A program made the position numbers and the translations under genes. Positions 60,554 to 64,000 of a DNA stretch of 64,000 bases are shown one piece after another. Position 1 is the stretch's first letter, and each line of letters begins with the position of its first letter. Origin of the DNA: Deltaproteobacteria bacterium HGW-Deltaproteobacteria-6 (GTDB lineage: Bacteria; Desulfobacterota; Syntrophia; Syntrophales; Smithellaceae). The notes under the pieces were generated by a model. The model was not told the DNA's origin. It saw nothing but the letters and a program-made list of their open reading frames with translations, and did no database searches. The DNA is taken from assembly GCA_002840435.1 (NCBI GenBank), contig PHAT01000007.1:1-64000 (forward strand). The letters are read 5' to 3'.

Positions 60554-61600
60554 ATGACTGTTGAAAACAGCAAGGTGATGAGCGCCCGTGAAGCAATCAG
60601 CAAATTTGTTCATGACGGCGATGAATTGGTGATCGGGAACTATACCGTCGGCAGTTGCGCCGAACTCGTTTATGAGGTTGTCCGCCAGGGGCGCAAAGGA
60701 CTCACGATCTATTCGCAATCCGGTATTTTTGACGTGGAAGTGCTGGTCGGTGCAGGATGCGTGGATAAACTGGTCAGCACTTACGTGCTCAGAGCGGGAG
60801 GCAAGAAGGGCGGGTCGGCCGTAGAGCGGGCGATGAATGCGGGAACCCTCCAGGTAGAAGACTATACCAACTTTCAATACAATGCGCGGCTCATGGCCGG
60901 CATGCACGGTTTTTCCTATATCCAGGTGCTGGAAGGCGCCATCGTCACTGATATTTTCCGCAAACGCAGCTTCATGGGGGAGGATAAATTCCGGATCATC
61001 AAATGTCCCTACACGGGAAAGGACAAGTTGACCGTGCCGGCGGCCAATCCGGATGTCTGCATTGTTCATGTGCAGCGGGCGGACAAGTTCGGCAATGCCC
61101 AGTACTGGGGCGCTTTGGGCAGTGTTGCCGCGGCCGCCCTGGCGAGCAAACGGATTGTGGTTTCCTGTGAGGAAATCGTGGAACATGACGTGATTCGGTC
61201 AAGTCCTCATCTGACGATTATTCCCGCCTATCGCGTGGATGCGGTATGCGAAGTGCCCTGGGGGGCGAATCCCACGGAAGTTCTGGGATACTATAACATC
61301 GACCAGTTCATGTACGGTTTGTTTATGCTGATGGACGGGACGGCGGACGGATTGAAAGCCTGGATGGACGAATGGGTTTACGGCTGCGAGAACCGAGCCG
61401 CCTATATCGATCATTACGTCCAGAAATTCGGCAGTAAAAACCTCAACGGCATCCGTTGCAAACCGTACTACTCGGCGCCGGCCAATTACGGATCGGCTTT
61501 CACGACCCGCTGGGACGAGGAAGGGCGGGAACGGGCCATCGGGATGACCCTCGCGGAATTTGAACAGACGTTGAAGGAAAGGGGAAAACTCTATGAGTAA
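60554..61600 (+). CDS. CoA-transferase family I, alpha subunit (glutaconate CoA-transferase A-like)
   Basis: 348 aa. It resembles the GctA-type alpha chain of family I CoA-transferases: ISKFVHDGDELVIGN near the start (VMSAREAISKFV), GCVDKLVSTYV, then NPDVCIVHVQRADKFGNAQYWG, the conserved GxAD-type block. With the beta chain it should move CoA from an acyl-CoA donor to a carboxylic acid. The alpha chain normally lacks the catalytic glutamate. Related folds include 3-oxoadipate transferases and the IpdAB ring-opening hydrolase, so the substrate is open. AGAGGAGG precedes ATG. Confidence 0.82.
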   Translation: MTVENSKVMSAREAISKFVHDGDELVIGNYTVGSCAELVYEVVRQGRKGLTIYSQSGIFDVEVLVGAGCVDKLVSTYVLRAGGKKGGSAVERAMNAGTLQVEDYTNFQYNARLMAGMHGFSYIQVLEGAIVTDIFRKRSFMGEDKFRIIKCPYTGKDKLTVPAANPDVCIVHVQRADKFGNAQYWGALGSVAAAALASKRIVVSCEEIVEHDVIRSSPHLTIIPAYRVDAVCEVPWGANPTEVLGYYNIDQFMYGLFMLMDGTADGLKAWMDEWVYGCENRAAYIDHYVQKFGSKNLNGIRCKPYYSAPANYGSAFTTRWDEEGRERAIGMTLAEFEQTLKERGKLYE

Positions 61601-62405
61601 ACCATATACGCTGCAGGAACTGCTCGTGATTGCGGTCGCCAAGGAAATTCATGATTATGAAAACGTCATTCTGGGCGTCGGGCTGCCCACGACGGCAGGC
61701 GCCCTGGCCAAGGCGCTGTATGCCCCGCACGCGACCCTGATGATGGAATCCGGCATCATAGATTTTGAACCGCTTCTGCCGCTCAATCACATTGCCGACG
61801 CCCATTCCTGCCGGGGCTTTTCTTATGCCACGGATTTGTTTTCCGCCTTTACCATGACCTACCGGGGATATGTTGATGTTTGTTTCCTGGGTGTCGGGCA
61901 GGTCGACAAGTATGGCAATCTGAACACGACAGCGATCGGTGACTATTACAAACCGACCATGAGGCTGCCGGGATCAGGAGGGGCTGCCGATTTTCTTTCT
62001 TATGCCAAGCGCACCGTCCTCACGATGCTGGGGGGTAACTTTGTGGAAAAACTGGATTACTTCACGTCGCCGGGTTATCTGGATGGAGGAGACAGCCGTG
62101 ACCAATCGGGCCTCTTCCCCATCGGCTCGGGGCCGACGATGCTTCTCAGCACGAAGGGTGTTTTCCGGTTTGATCCCGTGACGAAAGAGATGTATCTGGC
62201 GCAGATTCATCCCCGGGTCACTGTGGAAGAGATAAAAAAAGAGGTGCCCTGGGATCTGAAAGTAGCCGATGACTTGAAGGAAAGTCCGCACCCGACGGAT
62301 GAAGAGATTGATTTCATCAGATGTTTTGCGCCGGCCATGTCCGCCGGAAGGGAACTGGCCATGGAGTTGATGATCGCCAATTTAATGAAAAACAGTAAAG
62401 GATGA
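61593..62405 (+). CDS. CoA-transferase family I, beta subunit (glutaconate CoA-transferase B-like)
   Basis: 270 aa, overlapping the alpha gene by eight bases, so translation is coupled. The predicted catalytic glutamate is E52 in LMMESGI (49-55), matching the active-site Glu of the Acidaminococcus beta chain (Glu54). FLGVGQVDKYGNLNTTAIGDY and the GSGGAADFLSYAKRTV stretch are family features. It completes the enzyme with the gene before it. Substrate not determined. Confidence 0.83.
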   Translation: MSKPYTLQELLVIAVAKEIHDYENVILGVGLPTTAGALAKALYAPHATLMMESGIIDFEPLLPLNHIADAHSCRGFSYATDLFSAFTMTYRGYVDVCFLGVGQVDKYGNLNTTAIGDYYKPTMRLPGSGGAADFLSYAKRTVLTMLGGNFVEKLDYFTSPGYLDGGDSRDQSGLFPIGSGPTMLLSTKGVFRFDPVTKEMYLAQIHPRVTVEEIKKEVPWDLKVADDLKESPHPTDEEIDFIRCFAPAMSAGRELAMELMIANLMKNSKG

Positions 62406-62549
62406 TCCATGGAGGGATTACCGTTGTTGTCTTAAGCCGTCAGGGGAGCAGGATGGCGTCGGTGCAGGCTGCTGATACAAGAAGATATGAAATGTCGATG
62501 CCGGTGTGCTCCATATGTAAAAACTTTATAGAAAGAAAGGTAAATAAAA

Positions 62550-64000
62550 ATGAAAAGGACAGGCAAGATTATTTTTATGGTTTTGATGAGTGTTCTCTTA
62601 CTTGGCGTCTGGTCGATTTCCACGCCGTCGTGCGCCCTCGCCGCAAAAGACCAGAAAACATCAAAGGCCAAGACCGCCAAGTCACAGGCAGCTCCTGCGG
62701 CGAAAGCAGCTTTCGATGCAAGTAAGATGGGCAACATGAATGGCTGGGATCCCGCCAACTGGGTGAATCCGGAGGGCGACACTTTCCGGATGGCGATTGT
62801 ATGGCCTCATTCGGGTCCCGGTGCGCTCAACGGTCAGATGGCCTGGCTGTGCGCCACTTTTGTTGCTTACGACATTAATAAGCGCGGCGGCATCATGGTG
62901 GACGGCAAAAAGAAAAAGATCGCTCTGTTCAAGGCTGATTCCCAATCCAAGCCGGATATCGCCAAGAAGATCTGCGAAAGAATGGTTTTGCAGGAAAAGG
63001 TTCATGTTCTGGTGGGAACGTCGGGCAGCAACATCATGAAGATTGCCAATGAAGTGGCCACCAAGTACAAAGTCATCTCCCTGAACATAGGGGCTTTGTC
63101 GGATGACCTTCAGGATGCAACCAATTTCTCCCGCTATGCCTTCATGACGTCCGATTCGACCGAAGCAGTGGGACGCGGCATGGCTTATTTCTATGGTCAG
63201 ATCCGCAAGAAAGAAAAGAAATTTTACATTCTGTGTCAGGATTATTCTTTTGGCCGCGGCATGGCCGAAGGCTTTAAGAAAGGATTGAAAGAATACTATC
63301 CGGAAGCGCAGATTGTGGGTGAAGACTATCATAAACTTTTCCTGACGGATTTTGCTCCCTACCTGACAAAAATCAAATCCTCCGGCGCCGAAGTCATCTG
63401 GACCGCTGACTGGTCTCCCGATGCGGCCAACCTGCTCAAACAGTCCCGTCAAATGGGAATTAACATTCCCTTTGCCAACATCTTCCTGGACGAGCCGAAC
63501 ATGCTCGGAGAAGTCGGCATTGAAGGAAGCAAAGGCCTGATGAACATTAAACACTTTGAAATGGCCGGTCCGGCGTTTAAAAATCCGGGCATGAAGAAAT
63601 ACTACACGGTCTGGAGAAATGAGTGGAAAAAATTCACGGTGGCGCCTTTCAACAGCGCTACTTTTGAGTATCCCTGGGGAACATACGGTTTCTGGACGCA
63701 GCAAATGTACTGGTTCCTGAGCGTCGTGGAACGCGCCGGCAGCAGTGACGCGGAAAAGATCATCCCGGTCTTTGAAGGAGACTCTTACCAATTCGTGAGC
63801 GGACGGGTGTCCAAGATGCGCGCCTGCGATCACAAAGCCGTTCAGGGATTCCGTGTCTGTGAATTCGTGGAGCCGGCCAAGCAGAAGCAGTCGATGAATA
63901 TGCCGCCTTATTACTGGGTGAAAAACAGTTCGTTGTGCGGGCCGTCCTGGGATATTCCGGCGGAAAAAGTTCTTCCTTTCATGGATCAGAATCTGGATCG
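62550..64000 (+). CDS. Liv-type ABC transporter substrate-binding protein (partial, runs off the window)
   Basis: It starts at ATG 62550 behind AGAAAGG, with at least 483 codons before the window ends. Residues 1-32 form a signal peptide (KRTGKIIFMVLMSVLLLGVW in outline). A Lys/Ala-rich linker follows (33-56, KDQKTSKAKTAKSQAAPAAK in outline). From about 75 it is a type I periplasmic binding protein: FRMAIVWPHSGPGALNG, DINKRGGIMVDGKKKKI, VLVGTSGSNIMKIANEVATKYKV in outline, and ILCQDYSFGRGMAEGFK. It belongs with livHMGF as the extracellular receptor. The region 62406-62549 before it has no convincing gene. Confidence 0.88.
   Translation, partial: MKRTGKIIFMVLMSVLLLGVWSISTPSCALAAKDQKTSKAKTAKSQAAPAAKAAFDASKMGNMNGWDPANWVNPEGDTFRMAIVWPHSGPGALNGQMAWLCATFVAYDINKRGGIMVDGKKKKIALFKADSQSKPDIAKKICERMVLQEKVHVLVGTSGSNIMKIANEVATKYKVISLNIGALSDDLQDATNFSRYAFMTSDSTEAVGRGMAYFYGQIRKKEKKFYILCQDYSFGRGMAEGFKKGLKEYYPEAQIVGEDYHKLFLTDFAPYLTKIKSSGAEVIWTADWSPDAANLLKQSRQMGINIPFANIFLDEPNMLGEVGIEGSKGLMNIKHFEMAGPAFKNPGMKKYYTVWRNEWKKFTVAPFNSATFEYPWGTYGFWTQQMYWFLSVVERAGSSDAEKIIPVFEGDSYQFVSGRVSKMRACDHKAVQGFRVCEFVEPAKQKQSMNMPPYYWVKNSSLCGPSWDIPAEKVLPFMDQNLD

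Noticed and set aside
60179-61186. 335-codon minus-strand ORF over livF and the CoA-transferase alpha gene
   Set aside because: Antisense to two well-supported genes; His/Arg-rich with no recognisable domain.
62402-62725. 107-codon ORF between the CoA-transferase beta gene and the binding protein
   Set aside because: Overlaps the signal peptide region of the binding protein in another frame and has no ribosome site or family features.
62682-63833. 383-codon minus-strand ORF at the window end
   Set aside because: Antisense to the substrate-binding protein; no motif.

Overview
The window reads as chromosomal DNA of a Gram-negative, probably anaerobic bacterium. The best guess is a syntrophic member of the former Deltaproteobacteria (Desulfobacterota, Syntrophales/Smithella-like). 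Support comes from an LPS heptose kinase and a porin (two membranes), an FmdE/ModA metal cluster, the rfaE1-DUF4416-yicC-gmk-rpoZ neighbourhood, and a liv transporter joined to a glutaconate-type CoA-transferase. The lineage is an inference from gene content and protein style, not a database match.

Layout. (1) 1-2856: the end of an unidentified gene, a large inverted repeat, then modA, an FmdE-family gene and a DUF364 gene, probably for molybdenum/tungsten handling. (2) 2857-4221: gene-poor DNA with hairpins, one 57-aa gene and a candidate minus-strand small RNA. (3) 4222-14917: heptose kinase, DUF4416, yicC, gmk, rpoZ, pyrF, rlmB, a solitary pilC, tRNA-Pro on the minus strand, DUF1178, a fused cysteine synthase/cysteinyl-tRNA synthetase, and a MEMO/AMMECR1 pair. 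(4) 15086-44122: one nearly continuous translation and transcription block. It holds five tRNAs with rpmG, secE-nusG-rplKA, an L10 leader, rplJL-rpoBC, rpsLG-tuf, and the S10, spc and alpha operons through rplQ. fusA, adk and a tRNA-linked tuf copy are missing from their usual places.

(5) 44414-46335: a porin and a stand-alone EF-Tu-domain-like protein. (6) 46424-55261: a complete phosphate module, phoB, a two-helix sensor-like stub, pit, pstSCAB, phoU and phoR. Two arrays of 11-bp-periodic Pho-box repeats lie in front of the stub and of pstS. (7) 55289-64000: DUF169, a divergent TetR regulator, livHMGF, CoA-transferase alpha/beta and a substrate-binding protein cut by the window end. This part looks like one uptake-and-CoA-activation operon, and the liv segment is visibly richer in GC than the ribosomal region.

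Most of the window is housekeeping. The parts most worth following up are the CysM-CysRS fusion with an altered zinc site, the Mo-related cluster with its promoter/operator/leader, the chemoreceptor-like stub inside the Pho regulon, and the liv/CoA-transferase operon. I saw no CRISPR array, insertion sequence, rRNA gene, replication origin or defence system.
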